Origin: Heterodera schachtii
Taxonomy: Eukaryota > Nematoda > Chromadorea > Rhabditida > Heteroderidae
DNA: 64,000 bases
Direction: 5' to 3'
Assembly: GCA_023374025.1 (NCBI GenBank)
Contig: SIJG01000117.1
Coordinates: 1-64,000 of the forward strand
How positions within the stretch are numbered: position 1 is the first letter of the stretch; the number at the start of each line of letters is the position of its first letter. Of this stretch, positions 12,614 through 23,545 are shown piece by piece. The translations under genes and the position numbers were made by a program. The notes below the pieces were generated by a model. The model saw nothing but the letters and a program-made list of their open reading frames with translations. It was not told the DNA's origin and searched no databases.

Positions 12614-14411
12614 TCTGCTTGCGTTGTTCTACTCATCTTAGTTTTGGCACTGTTTGGTGATTGCATGAATAGCCCAGGTAAATAAATAATAATAATTTTT
12701 AAATATTTCATTTTAAATTTTAGGGCAAATTGGAGTTAAAAGAAAATCAGCAAGAATAAGTAAAAATAAATTTAAAGAAATAAATTAATAAGTTTACATT
12801 AATTAAGGAATTGTGGAACTAAGTGAAGTAAAAGGCAAAGGAAAAGTCGGCGAAATAAGTAAAAATATTTTAAATAAAAAGATGAATTGAATTAAATTAA
12901 ATTAATATGAATTTAGGTGGTAAAGGCAAAGGAAAAGTCGGCGAAAATATAAGTAAACATTTAAATAAATAAATTATTTATTATATTATTTATCATTTTA
13001 TAAATTTAGGCGTCATGCAGGACACAACTGAAGAACTTGACAAAATGGGTTAACTCTTAAAGATACCTAATTAAAATTAATTATAAATTGAAAAATAAAA
13101 AAGAAATTAAATTTATATTTAGGCGATTTGAAGGATACAATTGATGACTAAATGGGTTAACTCTCAAAGTCACATAATTTAAAATTATTTAATTCATATC
13201 GATTTCTAAATTCAAATAATTCAAAAATAAAAATGAAATTAAATTATTTAGAGGACACAATTGATCAACTTCTCAAAATGGAATGGCAAAAGGTGAATAA
13301 ATGTCGCCAAAAAATATTAATTAATTTATAAATAAATTATTTCAAAAATTTAAATTATTACTAAACAAACCGGAAAATTAATTAAAATAATATATATTAA
13401 CATTTTTGAGAAAAATATACAGAAGACACAAACAGCAAAGGACCCGCCGACATCTGCGGGAGGTCAAAATGAAGCAATCCCTGAACAAAAAAAGCCGAGC
13501 CCGAAGAGGAAGTCGAAAAGCGATTTAGGCCAAAACTTGGCCAAGACTTTTCCAAGTCCGTTGCCGAAAGGTAGCAAAAGTCATGCGGATTAATTATAGG
13601 CGTTAAGCGTAATATATTGCTAAAAATTGAATTTTTATAATCTCTAAATTAAAATTTTAAATATTAAAAATTCATTTATAAAAAAAGTATCATAAACAAT
13701 GAATAAAGGCATAAGGAATTAAATATTCTGAAGTTTTATTTGAGACATACATTTCACAAGCTTATAATTTACTTAGCATTTTTGAGGGCTTCGAAACAAA
13801 AATAAATAATATTTTATTAAACTGCCTAAAAATGAAACTTCGTTTTTGGAGAAAGCTATTGAAAATTTTTATTAAAAAAATGGTGATACTGCGCACTTTT
13901 TTCTTTGAAATGCAAAAAAATTAAATTTTCACACAAAAAAATGATTTATACAAATTACATTTGATTTAATATTCAAAAATTTAATTTATGCAACTGTTCA
14001 GTCGATGAAGATGTTTCACCTAATGGAATGGAATTGAGTTCTGCTGATGGTGAAAAATATTTATAATTATCTTTCCTAATGGGAAGTGCGAATGCAAAAA
14101 ATGATGCAATTCCCACTTTGAAATTTAAAAATTAAAAAAATTTTATGTATTTAGATGATGATGATGATGATTATCATCCCGTTGATGGTGAGTTAATCAA
14201 TTTAGTTCAACAATCGCGCTAAATTTTTGAAGGTTATTACGAAAACTTGCTCGGCTCATATGTTAATGTGTAAAAAGAATATTTTTAAAATTTAAAAATT
14301 AATTTATTTATTTTGCTTTAATAAATAAAAATTTTTTTTCAAAATAAATTAGTTTTCAAAAATTTTTTATTATAGCTAAACGAAATCAAGCTCGTACTCG
14401 GCCTTTCTATG
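12614..14411 (+). pseudogene. Lysine-rich modular secreted-protein gene, damaged (module 2)
   Basis: The first exon (to 12677) aligns with the signal peptide of the RING gene (VVLLILVLALFGDC) but ATG has become GTG and a base is missing. A chain of small exons with GT..AG borders follows: 12724-12759 (GQIGVKRKSARI), 12808-12858 and 12917-12952 (both with KGKGKVGE), 13010-13048 (MQDTTEELDKMG), a related exon near 13122 that contains a stop, one near 13250, and 13423-13570, which encodes KKPSPKRKSKSD, a nuclear-localisation-like stretch. Then come 14002-14049 (VSPNGMELSSADG), 14155-14187 (poly-Asp then YHPVDG), about 14234-14262 (YYENLLGSY) with a weakened donor, and 14376-14411 (RNQARTRPFYG). 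Most exons are phase-1 symmetric. Start loss and at least one internal stop suggest a pseudogene, though use of other exons cannot be excluded. Confidence 0.55.
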
Positions 14412-14602
14412 GTAATGAATTTGAAAATTTCTTTTTTATTTCTTTAATAAATATTTGAATTTTTTCAAAAAAACACACTTTTTATAATGATTTTTAGAAT
14501 TTGAAAAAAATTGAGCGAAAATAGACCTTAAGGGAATGTGTAAAAAATAATGCCATTCCCCCATTGGAAAATTTAAAATTTGTAAAAAATTGATGTATTT
14601 AG

Positions 14603-14856
14603 ATTGATGATGATTTCCTTGATCGTAAGTTAATCAATTTTACTCCAACAATGGTGCTAAATTTTTGAAGATGTTTACAAAGGACGACGCATGGGCTGAG
14701 GAGGAAAACTTTGGCATTTCGAAATTCATGTAAATTAATCATCAAATTATTAATAAGCGTGGGGATTTAATCAAATCGTTCATTTAATCATTGTAGCAAA
14801 TCGATCTGATTGGAAACAAACGAAGAAAGAGGAATTCATTTAGAGATGCTATGTAT
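14603..14856 (+). pseudogene. Decayed 3' microexons of module 2
   Basis: An ATTGATGATGATTTCC exon after TTTAG (14603) has an extra T compared with the DDDD exons and hits a stop in the expected phase. The sequence from 14797 (CAAATCGATCTGATTGG) aligns with the terminal exons at 11840 and 20825 but has lost a base. A hAT element then interrupts it at 14865. Confidence 0.45.
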
Positions 14857-14864
14857 ATTATTGT

Positions 14865-15496
14865 TAGGGCTGCAAAAAATATGCAAATGCATATTTTTTT
14901 TACTGGACTCTCCATGCTCTAAATAGTAGGAAAAACACTTTCTTTTTTGTGTTTGCGTATAAAAGCCGGGACTTTTATTTGCATATTTTTGCATATTCGA
15001 GATTTTTGTGCATATTTGGCTTTTTGTGCATATTTGTGTATATATTTTGGACTTTTTTAGCATTTTTTCCTAAATTTTTTGAGAATTTATGAAATTTCTT
15101 GTGAAAAATTAAAATTTTTTTTTGAAAATGTACCCCTAAAAATCGTTTTTTTTCAAAAAAGAAATATTTCCACCCGATGTAATTGCAAAATTCAAATATG
15201 CTCCAAATCAATCCTGCGAAGTGGAACGTTCATTTTCAATTTATAAGAATATTTTGGCAGAAAACAGGATGAGCTTTACTACCGAAAATATTGAAAAACT
15301 TTTGATCTGCAATTGCAAAAATAACCGATAAAATTTAGGTTGAAGAACATTTTTTTATTGAATTTGCACACTTAATTTTCAACTTTTTTTGTGCATATTT
15401 TACGATTTTTGTGCATATTTGGTGCATATTTCACGACTTTATTTGCATATTTATGCGCATATTTTGGTCTTTTCGTGCATATTTTTTGCAGCCCTA
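14865..15496. mobile_element. hAT element with 8-bp TSD ATTATTGT
   Basis: Ends TAGGGCTGCAAAAAATATGC and its complement, flanked by a perfect 8-bp duplication ATTATTGT (14857-14864 and 15497-15504). Module 1 supplies the uninterrupted form of the site near 11907 (ATTATTGTACTCG), which confirms insertion into the terminal region of module 2. The interior is rich in 'gcatattt' phrases and keeps a piece of transposase (see 15164-15331). A relative lies at 62360-63025. Confidence 0.9.
15164..15331 (+). pseudogene. hAT transposase C-terminal dimerisation fragment
   Basis: An open stretch of 55 codons ending in TAA lies inside the hAT element. It reads through CEVERSFSIYKNILAENRMS and ends IEKLLICNCKNNR. 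The pattern (acidic/Ser)-E-R-x-F-S followed by a conserved Arg and a Leu-rich helix is the hAT family C-terminal dimerisation domain. The rest of the transposase is absent. Family assignment is from motif memory and is supported by the hAT-type ends and 8-bp TSD around it. Confidence 0.75.
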
Positions 15497-15560
15497 ATTA
15501 TTGTACTCGAAGAAAAAAAATTTTTTTTTTTAATATTTTGGCGATAAAATGAAAGGCACC

Positions 15561-16005
15561 GGACTTTTCTACAGAGGACTTTTCGACAGAAATATTTTAA
15601 ATCTAAGGAGGGGACTTTTCGACAGTAAAATTTAATTAAGTTTCAAATTTAGGTGTGTAAAATCTTAAAATTTTATCCAAAAGCAACAAATTAAGTCAAA
15701 TAATTATTGAGATACATAATTTTTAAATTCAAAAATTCTTTTCAAGAATGTAAACAAATAAATGGAGATGATTTTTTAAAAATATTTCATTTCTAAAGAT
15801 GTATTTTTTGAAATTTTTGATCGACTTTTAGGGGGTGTATTTTTCGTTTTTATTACCTTTTTAATTTAAAAATTTTTTTAATAAAACTTTCAAGCAATAT
15901 AATTTATTTTAATAAAATTTATTTGTTTTTATGTTTACTATTTATTTTTTGTGTTTCTGTCGAAAAGTCCTTTACTGTCGAAATTCCTTTGCTGTCGAAA
16001 AGTCC
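15561..16005. mobile_element. Fold-back element with GGACTTTTCGACAG repeats
   Basis: The left end holds several direct copies of GGACTTTTCKACAG and the right end the complement CTGTCGAAAAGTCC, also repeated. The middle is AT-rich with no coding sequence. The layout, inverted ends made of short direct repeats starting GGAC, matches the element at 23112-23545. No target-site duplication was identified. Confidence 0.6.
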
Positions 16006-16573
16006 TAATATTATTCAAAAGTAGACAGTTTTTGGTGAGTTTCATTATTGTCCGAATGCCTTTGAGCGCTAAATTTAAACCCAAAGCAAACAGTATCCGC
16101 TGGAAGAGGATCTAAGCTAGATCGTTGTCTTAAAAAAATGTTTAAAAAATCTCAGACCTCTATCTATCAAAGTAAGGCCTGCAGAAAATTGAGAAAATCC
16201 AGTGCCCGTTATCTGATTCAGTCCTAGGCGAATAACTCGCCAGGGTTTTCTCTGAGCAGAGGATGGCCAATATTTTGCCACAACATAATCAAAATGGTAA
16301 TTTAATGATGAGGGGTTTGCTCCCCTCCCCGCCCTATCCCATTAATTTGTCTGTGGTTGTGAAGTGATAGGGAGATTAAAACCTTGGGGATTATGGAATT
16401 TTTTTGCCAGAAAAAGAGAGATGATGAGAGAGAAAGAGAGAGATATAAAGACAGAGAGAGGGAGAGAACGAAGAGAGAGGAGAATTCTGAAAAAAGAGAT
16501 TAGAGAGATACTATACAATTTAATAATTGTATAGTTTTTTTTTTTTGTGTTTCACCGTTGCTAATTAATTGAT
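16006..16573. other. Intergenic stretch with GA-rich microsatellite
   Basis: Around 16207-16260 there is a phrase (GATTCAGTCCTAGGCGAATA) that recurs near 21662. A GAGAGA-rich tract runs about 16415-16500. No gene was seen. Confidence 0.5.
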
Positions 16574-16839
16574 TGGCATATTTTTCAATCAATCAAATTG
16601 TGTCACTTAATTGATTGGCATTTAATTCATGAGGGATTTGCCACCGCCGCCACCCCCCCCCCCCCCACCCCTCCCCTAAAAACCAATATAGCAGTTACTG
16701 CGCACACACAGCGATTAGGGATTTACCTCCACCCCACCCGCCTAAATCAATCCCTCCTCGCTCCCCCGACCTCATTACTATGCTTGCGCATTAAATGCCA
16801 CGTTTTTTTATGTGACAAAATTGCCAATTTAAGCGCAGC
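16574..16839 (+). promoter_or_regulatory. DOG-box cluster and conserved block before the RING-H2 gene
   Basis: The ATGCCA hexamer occurs at 16795-16800 and its complement at 16574-16579 and 16616-16621, within 340 bases of the start codon. Such a GC-containing hexamer is expected less than once in this length of AT-rich DNA. A poly-C tract lies near 16654-16672. The block ATTGCCAATTTAAGCGCAGC (16820-16839) is repeated at 12534-12553 and, less exactly, near 8396-8417, each before a signal-peptide-like exon. ATGCCA is the dorsal-gland box known from Globodera; its activity here is inferred. Confidence 0.5.
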
Positions 16840-16907
16840 CGAGAGGCAAAAAAATCATAATTTATTCTAATCATAAAATTCAATCCATCAAATTCTCATA
16901 ACCAACC

Positions 16908-18487
16908 ATGAACATTCTGCTGGAGTTTGTTCTATTCATCTCAGTTTTGGCACTTTTCTGCAACTGTATGGACAAAACAGGCAAAGGAAAAGCAGGTAAA
17001 TCAAGTAAATTTATTTTTTTTATAATGAAATTTTTTTAGCAGAAAATGTTGAAAATGCACAAACATCAAAGGGCGAGTCTTCTGTTGAAGAACCCCATGA
17101 AGTGTTGAATTACTGGGGTATGAGTTTTTGGACTTATAAAAAATTGCCAAAATAGGCAGGATTTAGGAGACTCAAAAAAACTTGTAACGTATTTCAATTT
17201 TAGTATATGTCCATTTGGAATGAAATATCCACTCTAATCCTAGCCTATTTATTATTGATACATTTGATTTAACAAATTTTGTTTTAAATACAGTATCATG
17301 ACGAACTTCCTTTCATTCATACAATAATTAGAGCTCATCATTTTGTTAATTTATCCCCTATAAATTGAGAAATCATTTGGTTCGAAATTTAGTTCTTTAA
17401 AAATATTGATTTTAACTGAAACTTTTTATAGCAAAAAATGCCGAAAATGCTCAGACATCAGCAGCTGGGGCAAAAGATTGCCAATCTTTTGCGTCACCTG
17501 ATGAAAATAAAGAAAACTCAAAAAGTGAAATTTGTTCAATCTGCATAAATGGGGACAATCTGTTCAGCTTAGAACAAAAAAATTCAGAAGTGAAAGAACT
17601 GAAAAAATGCCCTGTTTGTTTTAAAAATATTTATTTATTTAAATATATATTTATTTTTTGTTTTTACATTTTTTAGCATCGATTTCATCGCGAATGTGTC
17701 GACAAATGGTAACGAATTAGAGAATCGGAATGGGCTCACTGATACTGAAATAACTATTTTCTCGAAAAGGAAAAATTTTGAAAAAAAAATCTCAAAATAT
17801 TTAGTCTTATTTTTAAATGAAAATAATTTGTAAAATTTGATCAATATTTGATCGTTTTAAATAAAGTTAATTAGGAAAGCCCATTTTAAAAAACCCTTTG
17901 GCGCACAGTGGGGAAAAACGGTTTTTTGGCATAATGTTGCCCCCCCCCCCCGCGTTTTCATTCAAATTAAATTGTAAAGCCCGGCGGAGCACAATAAATT
18001 AATTCCGGATTTTTGAGCTGTTTTTCATTTAATTTTTCATCGAGAAACTAAAAAAGAAGCCTTTTTAAGTATGAGTAAGCCCATTTACGGTCTCTCTAAC
18101 CGTGCTGGGTGTTAATCAAAAACCATGAAATGGAAAATTATTGACAGAAAATTCGCACAAAATGAACATAAATTTGTTCTATTATTCTGCAAAATTTAAA
18201 AATAAAAAAAATTCGTTAAGTTAACCTGAGGAACATAAAAACCCAAGTTTTTTAAACATTTTTGGTCATAATTTTCTTGAAGCTTAATGAAACTTTTTAA
18301 AATTTGCTGGATACTAGAAAATATTTAGGGCTATCAAATGATATCAAGAATTAAAAAATTTGGTTGCTTTCATTTTTGACTATAGCACCTCTGTAACCTT
18401 AATTACAGGCTTCAAAAAAATAAAACCTGTCCAAATTGTCGCGCTGATGTTGACAACAATGAATTACCACCACGAATTAAGTTTTAA
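16908..18487 (+). CDS. Secreted RING-H2 E3 ubiquitin ligase-like protein, effector candidate
   Basis: Five exons join without a stop: 16908-16995, 17040-17117, 17432-17613, 17677-17708 and 18409-18487, giving 152 residues. The N-terminus (MNILLEFVLFISVLALFCNC) is a typical signal peptide, so the protein should enter the secretory path. Residues 90-137 form a full RING-H2 finger: C90-SI-C93, C115-P-H117, H120-RE-C123, then DKWLQ and C134-PN-C137. Such domains recruit ubiquitin-charged E2 enzymes. Residues 30-88 are polar, with an ENAQTS phrase repeated in exons 2 and 3. Introns 1 and 2 are phase 1. The start is the first ATG before the hydrophobic run and is shared in position with two degraded paralogues. 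Secreted RING-H2 ligases are known cyst-nematode effectors (Globodera pallida RHA1B). The stop falls where module 1 has a splice donor, so the microexon tail may have been lost here. A role in the host plant is inferred. Confidence 0.8.
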
Positions 18488-18836
18488 ATTGGAGAAATAT
18501 ATAATTTATTTTTATCAAAAAATTTTTGGGCCTTATCCGTTTTGTTTGAAGATCCGAATTTATCTTTTAATTTCCATTAATTTTTATTCATAACGCAGAC
18601 AATTTAGCTGAACAAATTGAAGTACCAAAAAGGGACAAAATTTAAAATTAGAATATTTTCAAATTTCAATTAATTAATAGCAGGGTTCGCAAGTGTTATT
18701 TGTTTGTTTATTTTTTGCTTAATAAATAGAAAATTTCATTTTTCAAAAACATATGATTTCTCACAAATCCATGGTATTTTTTTTTTTAAATTTCGTTATT
18801 AAATAAATAAATATTTTAATTTATGCAACTGTTCAG

Positions 18837-20953
18837 TCAATGAAGATGTTTCACCTAATGGAATGGACTTGACTTCTGATGGTGAAAAATATTTATATTA
18901 TCTTTCCTAATTTTACCGGATATGATAGTCAAAAAGCTTTCGGTAATTATAAAAAAAAAAAAAAGTTTTTCCGAAAAAAAATTAATAAATAATATTTATT
19001 TTGTAAAACTTTTTCTTTTTTCATATCCTTCAAAAATAGATAATTTTCATAATTTTTACTTTTATAGTTAGACAAAATCAAGCTCAAACTCGGCCCTCCT
19101 ATGGTAATGTGTAAAAAAAATAAAATTTTATATTAAAAATTTATTATTATTTTTTTGTTTTGCTTTATTATTTTTCTAATTACACGCATAATGATAGTCA
19201 AAAAGCTTTCAGTAATTATAAAAAAAGGTTTTTCAAAAAAAAAAAAAATTAATAAATAATATTTAATTTTTGCAATGTTTTCTTTTTCTCATATCCTTGA
19301 AAAACAGACATTTTTCACAATTTTACTTTTATAAATCAAGCTCAAACTTTGTATTGTATTAGAAATTTTAAATTTATTATTATTTGTTCTAATTTCACGC
19401 ATAATGATACTCAAAAAGTTTTCTATGATATTGTTAAACCTTTAATATAACATTTATTTTTATAATGATTTTTTGAATTTGAAAAATAGTGCGCGAAAAT
19501 AGATTTTAAAGGGAATGTGCGAAAAAATGATGGAATTCTCAGTTTTGAAATTTAAAAATCTGTTAAAAATTTATGTGTTTAGATGATGATGATATGACTG
19601 ATGGTGAGTTAATCAATTTACTTCAACAATCGCGCTAAATTTTTGAAGGTTATTACGAAAACTTGCGCGGCTCCTATGGTAATGTGTAAATTTTTCTAAA
19701 ACAAATAGTTTTCATAAATTTCTTATTATAGCTAGTCGAAATGAAGCTCATACTCGGCCCTCATATGGTAATGAATTTTATGATAGTCAAAAAGCTTTCG
19801 GTAATTATAAAAAAAGGTTTTTCAAAAAAAAAAAAATTAATAAATAATATTTAATTTTTGCAATGTTTTCTTTTTCTCATATCCTTGAAAAACAGACATT
19901 TTTCACAATTTTACTTTTATAAATCAAGCTCAAACTTTGTATTGTATTAGAAATTTTAAATTTATTATTATTTGTTCTAATTTCACGCATAATGATACTC
20001 AAAAAGTTTTCTATGATATTGTTAAACCTTTAATATAACATTTATTTTTATAATGATTTTTTGAATTTGAAAAATAGTGCGCGAAAATAGATTTTAAAGG
20101 GAATGTGCGAAAAAATGATGGAATTCTCTGTTTTGAAATTTAAAAATCTGTTAAAAATTTATGTGTTTAGATGATGATGATATGACTGATGGTGAGTTAA
20201 TCAATTTACTTCAACAATCGCGCTAAATTTTTGAAGGTTATTACGAAAACTTGCGCGGCTCCTATGGTAATGTGTAAATTTTTCTAAAACAAATAGTTTT
20301 CATAAATTTCTTATTATAGCTAGTCGAAATGAAGCTCATACTCGGCCCTCATATGGTAATGAATTTTATGATAGTCAAAAAGCTTTCGGTAATTATAAAA
20401 AAAGGTTTTTCAAAAAAAAAAAAATTAATAAATAATATTTAATTTTTGCAATGTTTTCTTTTTCTCATATCCTTGAAAAACAGACATTTTTCACAATTTT
20501 ACTTTTATAAATCAAGCTCAAACTTTGTATTGTATTAGAAATTTTAAATTTATTATTATTTGTTCTAATTTCACGCATAATGATACTCAAAAAGTTTTCT
20601 ATGATATTGTTAAACCTTTAATATAACATTTATTTTTATAATGATTTTTTGAATTTGAAAAATAGTGCGCGAAAATAGATTTTAAAGGGAATGTGCGAAA
20701 AAATGATGGAATTCTCTGTTCTGAAATTTAAAAATCTGTTAAAAATTTATGTGTTTAGATGATGATGATATGGTTGATGGTGAGTTAATCAATTTACTTC
20801 AACAATCGCGCTAAATTTTTGAAGAATATTACGCACGCTCAAATTCGATATGATGGACAACAAACGAAGAAAGAGGAATTCATTCATTCATTCAGAAATG
20901 CTTTGCACATTTTTGTATTCGAAATTCATGGGAAAAAATTATTATTTTTTTGA
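18837..20953 (+). other. Module 3 microexon array, gene model uncertain
   Basis: Short exon-like units with good borders follow the RING gene: 18837-18881 (NEDVSPNGMDLTSDG), 19068-19103 (RQNQAQTRPSYG), 19583-19603 (DDDMTDG), 19649-19678 (YYENLRGSYG), 19732-19767 (SRNEAHTRPSYG), and a second set 588 bases on at 20171-20191, 20237-20266 and 20320-20355. A last acidic exon is at 20759-20779 and a terminal open stretch at 20825-20953 (QIRYDGQQTKKEE to TGA). Each internal unit starts after AG, ends before GT and has length 3n with phase-1 borders, so any number can be joined without breaking the frame. What promoter and first exon they use is unclear, since the RING gene stops at 18487. Product unknown; the sequence is acidic with Arg/Tyr/Pro motifs. 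Confidence 0.5.
19193..20835 (+). repeat. 588-bp tandem duplication of microexon units
   Basis: Three copies start GATAGTCAAAAAGCTTTC at about 19193, 19781 and 20369; the spacing is exactly 588 at every point checked, such as the acidic exon at 19583, 20171 and 20759. The second copy is nearly identical to its neighbours, including long introns, so the duplication is recent. The third copy diverges after about 20825. Confidence 0.9.
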
Positions 20954-23111
20954 TTTTGGCGACAAAAGTGGAATTAAATTTCTTCAAAAATTTATCTTCA
21001 AAATTTATTTATATACAAAATTTTTGATTTAAAAATTATTTATCTTAATACTAATTTGGCTTCATTTTTTACTTTTTGAATAGCTGTTGTCATTTTACAT
21101 CTCCCTTAAATCTGAGGCTTTTTAGAGCTTATTTTTCATTTTTAGAGCCTTTTTGATGAGTTTTTTTTTAATGTGGGTTAGTGGCTAGTGCTTCAACACT
21201 AACAGTTCCTTTTGTTATTAGTTCTATACCGGTTGACGTTTTATTTTAAATTTATTTTTTTTATTATTAATAGACAAAAAACACCCATAAAAATTGATCA
21301 TTCTTGGCATAATTTGTTAACAAATTGAACTCTAGGCGTCGCCGGATGAAAGTTTGTTTGAAATTAAAAAGTTCAATTTTCCTTAGTAAATCATAAAATT
21401 TAATATATTTTAATAATTTTACAAAATAAAGAAAAACAAAAATTTACAGGAAAAATCTCAATTTTTTGGTGGATATCTGTTAAAAATAGAGATCTAAGAA
21501 AACCTGTTCTTTCGGTTTAAAAGGAACAATAATTATGTTGTTTGAGAAATTTGTTATTTTTCAAAATTCGTTGACGATCAAATTATCGTATACATCACTT
21601 TCAATCGCTTATTTAAAGCTAGGCCAACATGAAAACTGAGAAATTCAGTACCCTTTGTTCGATTCAGTCCTAGGCGAATAACTCGCAAAGATTTTCTCAC
21701 AATTTAGGCTGGCCAGTACAGTTATTGTAGGAAGTCATCAATGATCTCTAGCCAATCATTTTTTTGTTTTTTGAAAATTTTCAAAAATTTATAAGCATTT
21801 TCGTTATGCAATTTTCAAAAATGCGAGTTTTTATCCAAAATGTTAATAAAATACCACTATTTCACGCGAAATTAAAAGTAAGAACCAGCATATTTGTTTA
21901 TTTTTATGGGTTTATGATGTTAAAATGAAGAATTTCCGCGCTAAAAATGCTTGTTTTTCGTGCATCTCTCAGCAAAACAAAAAAGAATATTTTAAAGTTT
22001 ATATTAATCCTCGTCCCTAGCGATGACAGATAAATTTTTAATATTTGTCCGTACCTTTAGCTTTTTACATATTTTTTTTGAAGGTAGCATTTTCTTAGGG
22101 AAGCATGAAAAATATAAATTGTTTATTTTTGTGTAGAATATGAACCCGACCTCCAAAAATGCAAATTTAACCAACTGAGCCACCAAAACTCGCTCATTTT
22201 TTGTAAAATTTTATTTCAATTGAAAAAAATAAAAAATGTTTTTGCGGCGCGATTTTTGCAAAAAAAAAAAACAAAAAAAAAGGGTCCGGCAGTGCCAATC
22301 AGGGCTGGCCGTGATTGAATTTCCAATCACGGAAACCCGTGAGCTGTGATCACGGCACCCCAAAAACCCCGTGATTTTCGTATCCGTGATTGTAAAAAAA
22401 ATTTGCTGAATGATTTTTTTATTTAAATTTATTAACAAAAAACGGAATTTGATCGCTGGAAAAATACACAAAAGTAAAGAAACCAAACCATATAGGTAAA
22501 CGCTTTTTTTTTTTGCGCCGTGCTTTTTCCAAAAAACTTTTCGAGTACTTGGGGCAGGTGGTGCCAATATGCGCTACCGGAAAAAAATTTGTAATTTTTA
22601 ATGCGATTTGTTATCAGATTTTTTTCCAAAAGTGATCAAATTTACGTTCTGGAGCCAATTTTTTGAGGAAAAAAGGGCTATTTTTTGCCATTTTGGGGTC
22701 AATTTTTCAAAAAATAAGGTAAAATGTGGGTCCGGCGGCGCCGATAGGCGCCGCCGTGAAAAATTTTGAAATTTTGACTGAATTTATTAACAGATTTTGT
22801 CCAAAAAATGCCCAATAATTTGTTAATTTATGGGTTTAATGCTGTTTTAAAAAATTTTAATGTAAGAAATTTCCTTTTTAATTAAATTTCAATTAAAGTA
22901 ATTTTTTCTCAAAATTTTTCTTTTCACACCAATTTCTTATTTTCGTCTCAATAAAAATTCCCTATATAAAATGCTGATCACGGACCAAAATCACGGAAAA
23001 ATTAAAAAATCCCTCACCTGTGATCCGAGATCACGGCACCCCAAAAACCCCGTGATTTTTTGAATCGGTTCAAAAACCGGTTTATACTTGTCTGATCAAC
23101 TTCCCCCACAC
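20954..23111. other. Intergenic stretch with repeat fragments
   Basis: It contains a tRNA-like repeat at 21178-21240, a copy of the GATTCAGTCCTAGGCGAATA repeat at about 21662, the complement of the GGCGGCGCCTATCGGC motif at about 22733, and two blocks of a GTGATTTTxGTxTCCGTGAT-like repeat (22310-22400 and 22970-23060). No gene was supported. Confidence 0.5.
21178..21240 (+). repeat. tRNA-derived SINE-like repeat (copy 1 of 3)
   Basis: It shares GTGGCTAGTGCTTCAACA and GTTGACGTTTT with copies at 50765-50830 and, inverted, 58515-58580. The 50.7 kb copy has an A-box-like TATAGTGGCTAGTG and a B-box-like AGTTCGATACC about 40 bases apart. A proper tRNA cloverleaf does not form, so a decayed tRNA-derived SINE is more likely than a tRNA gene. 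Confidence 0.3.
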
Positions 23112-23545
23112 CTAGAGGCTCCCGGACAATCGGACAGTGGACAATCGGACAGTTGGACAATCGGACTGTGAGGACAATCGGACAGAGGTGGACAATCGGA
23201 CAGTGGACAATCCGACAGTAAAAAGCATAAAAAATATAAGAAAATGCCGTAGCCGGAGGGGACCAATGTGCCTTATCAAGAAAAAAGGAAAATATGCAAA
23301 TAAAAAAGTGCTAATGCAGTCTAAAATATTATTTCGTTGAAAATTAGTTTGGGTTTGGCATTTTGTAAATGATGGTTGCATATTTGATACGGCATTTTTT
23401 TTATCTTTTTTATGCATTTTAATGTCGGATTGTCCACTGTCCGATTGTCCACCTCTGTCCGATTGTCCTCACTGTCCTATTGTCCAACTGCCCGATTGTC
23501 CACTGTCCGGTGGTCCACTGTCCGATTGTCCAGTCACGCCCCTAG
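23112..23545. mobile_element. Fold-back element made of GGACAATCGGACAG repeats
   Basis: The left arm (about 23123-23220) has six direct copies of a 15-18 base unit GGACAATCGGACAGT. The right arm (about 23423-23535) has seven or so copies of its complement. Outer ends are CTAGAGGC and GCCCCTAG. The roughly 200-base centre is unique. The repeat keeps several reading frames open by chance; they are not treated as genes. Confidence 0.7.
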
